A stretch of 64,000 bases of DNA from Burhinus oedicnemus (lineage: Eukaryota; Chordata; Aves; Charadriiformes; Burhinidae): contig VFFE01007568.1 in the NCBI GenBank assembly GCA_008921705.1, positions 650,168 to 714,167 on the forward strand, written 5' to 3'. The first letter of the stretch is position 1. The number at the start of each line of letters is the position of its first letter. Below are positions 62,650 through 64,000 of this stretch, in pieces. The translations under genes and the position numbers were made by a program. Below the pieces are notes generated by a model. That model did not search any database. It was not told where the DNA came from and was given only the letters and a program-made list of their open reading frames with translations.

Positions 62650-63110
62650 TAACCTGGAAAGTGCTTATGTAGCATATTGATTTGTCATCTATATTTCAAA
62701 ACACTGTCTGAACTGTTTCGTAAGGTAGGAGGGCTTAAAAATCAGGCGGCTTAAAAAGAGTGTATGATTGCTTCTTCTCAACGTACCGTGTAAAATTACA
62801 GTTTCATCAGCTGCAACTACACAAGTCTAAGATATAATTTCACATCTCTAAACGATTTTTCATATAACATGGTAGTTATAGTCAATTAATAAGTTATTCA
62901 ATAAATATTTTAATTGATGTTTAATTAACCCGCTGTGGAATGCAAGCGTATTTATAGCTGCTGCTAAGGGCACATTTCTAAACAGTAAAATAATGGTATT
63001 TTACAGAAATCTGGTACATAATAGTAGTGCAATTATACTCCTAGCTGCAATGTGCATAATTTGTGATCTTGTAGGTTAATTCTGCCGGGCTGCACTCCAG
63101 TATTCAGCAG
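62650..63110. promoter_or_regulatory. Candidate conserved non-coding element
   Basis: About 450 bp of AT-rich, unique sequence contains TTAATTGATGTTTAATTAAC, AATAAATATTTTAATT and AATTATACTCCTAGC words, with no open frame and no repeat signature. This is the strongest enhancer-like stretch in the window, judged by composition only. Confidence 0.35.
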
Positions 63111-64000
63111 TAGCAGGCAATGAGCAGCAGTATCTCCCTGAGACAGCGGCTCCCCCTTGCCTCTACGCATGCTCCTTCAGCCAAGGACACCTACAACAAA
63201 GCACGGGTTTGCCTGAAAGGACGATCCTGAGTTGCTCAGAGGGTGCAACTGCGTGAAAATAGATGAAAACCCCAGTCATGGCACTTTGCTGAGGGCTCCA
63301 AGGGAGTTGCAGGCATAGAAGTCCAAAAATGCGATGCCAGAGCGCAGCTGCTGCCTCGCGCTGGCAGTGCCAGCATCCCCGAGCACTTGGCTTGTTTTCT
63401 TTGAAAAGGAAGTCCCAGGAACTGTTCCTGTGCTGGGAACCACCAGAGCTGGATGGTGCAGGGCAGCCTGCCTCCTTCCTGAGGCACGTGGGTTGAGCTC
63501 CCTCCTCTCCCTCGGGAGCATCAGAACCTCCTCCTGCTTCCCACGTGACTGCCTGGACCTCCGTGTTGCCCTGATGGGAGGCATGGGGGGCTCTTGTCCT
63601 CCCCATGAAAACAGGTCACCTGTGTAGGAGGGAGTGATCTGGGGCTCAGGAAGGTATGTTGTGAGCAGGGGGCTCCCCCATGCCGTCTCAGCTGAGTAAA
63701 GAAAAGAATGGTCAGAAACAACAGCGTTGTAGGGAACTGGGTGAAAGCTCTTCCTTCTTTGACACATCAGTTATTTGCAGTTCTGACGTCTTCTGCGCTC
63801 AACATTGTGCAGAAATAGCGGTCAATGCTATCAAACACTGATGAAAGCGTGCGAGGGGAAGAGGGAGAGGAGGGGAAGCTGCTCTTTTTGAAGAGGCAGA
63901 GGATGAGAGCGGAGCGTGTTCCACCAAGAAGAGTCAGTCCTCAGACAAAAGGAAAGCTCTTAGAAAGCTTCGCAATCATTTTCCAGCGTCAATATTTATT
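63111..64000. other. Intergenic, no gene seen
   Basis: Both strands carry overlapping open frames (for example the minus strand, 63,767-63,163), typical of a GC-richer stretch. No family is recognised. Confidence 0.5.

Overview
The window is eukaryotic chromosomal DNA from a bird. Three things point there: split genes with GT-AG introns, CR1 LINE fragments ending in ATTCTRTGA-type 3' tails, and avian-type endogenous retrovirus LTRs. I cannot name the species. Two protein-coding genes can be supported; their convergent order matches, from memory, the GLIPR1-KRR1 order of other amniotes.

Positions 1-8,173 (+ strand) hold the 3' part of GLIPR1, a CAP-superfamily membrane protein. Five exons are present (1606-1851, 4639-4748, 6667-6749, 7912-7938, 8022-8173), giving 205 codons plus stop. 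The first coding exon (signal peptide and start of the CAP domain) is not in the window. An antisense LTR (about 3158-3964) lies in one intron. Candidate poly(A) signals follow at 8889 and 9044.

Positions 18,495-13,070 (- strand) hold a complete KRR1 gene: ten coding exons, 382 codons, intact frame through every junction. It encodes the KH-domain ribosome-assembly factor of the small-subunit processome. Its first exon lies in a CpG island with ETS-like, Staf/ZNF143-like and YY1-like motifs. A retroviral LTR with a 74-bp U3 repeat lies about 0.5 kb upstream and points away from the gene. The two genes converge, with about 4.9 kb between stop codons.

Positions 19,500-64,000 contain no host gene I can recognise. 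This fits the gene-poor interval that separates KRR1 from PHLDA1 in other amniotes. It holds a GC-rich block (21.05-22.3 kb), smaller CpG clusters, AT-rich stretches that look like candidate conserved non-coding elements, CR1 fragments (30.8, 40.2, 45.6, 51.2, 51.3 and 58.5 kb), an ERVK-like LTR with its polypurine tract (46.58-47.32 kb), a decayed retroviral pol fragment (49.0-49.4 kb) with a 31-bp micro-inversion and a larger inverted repeat, and several microsatellites.

I found no sign of a novel multi-gene system. The most distinctive signals are the rearranged pol remnant, the head-to-tail CR1 junction at 51.32 kb, and the LTR flanking the KRR1 promoter.
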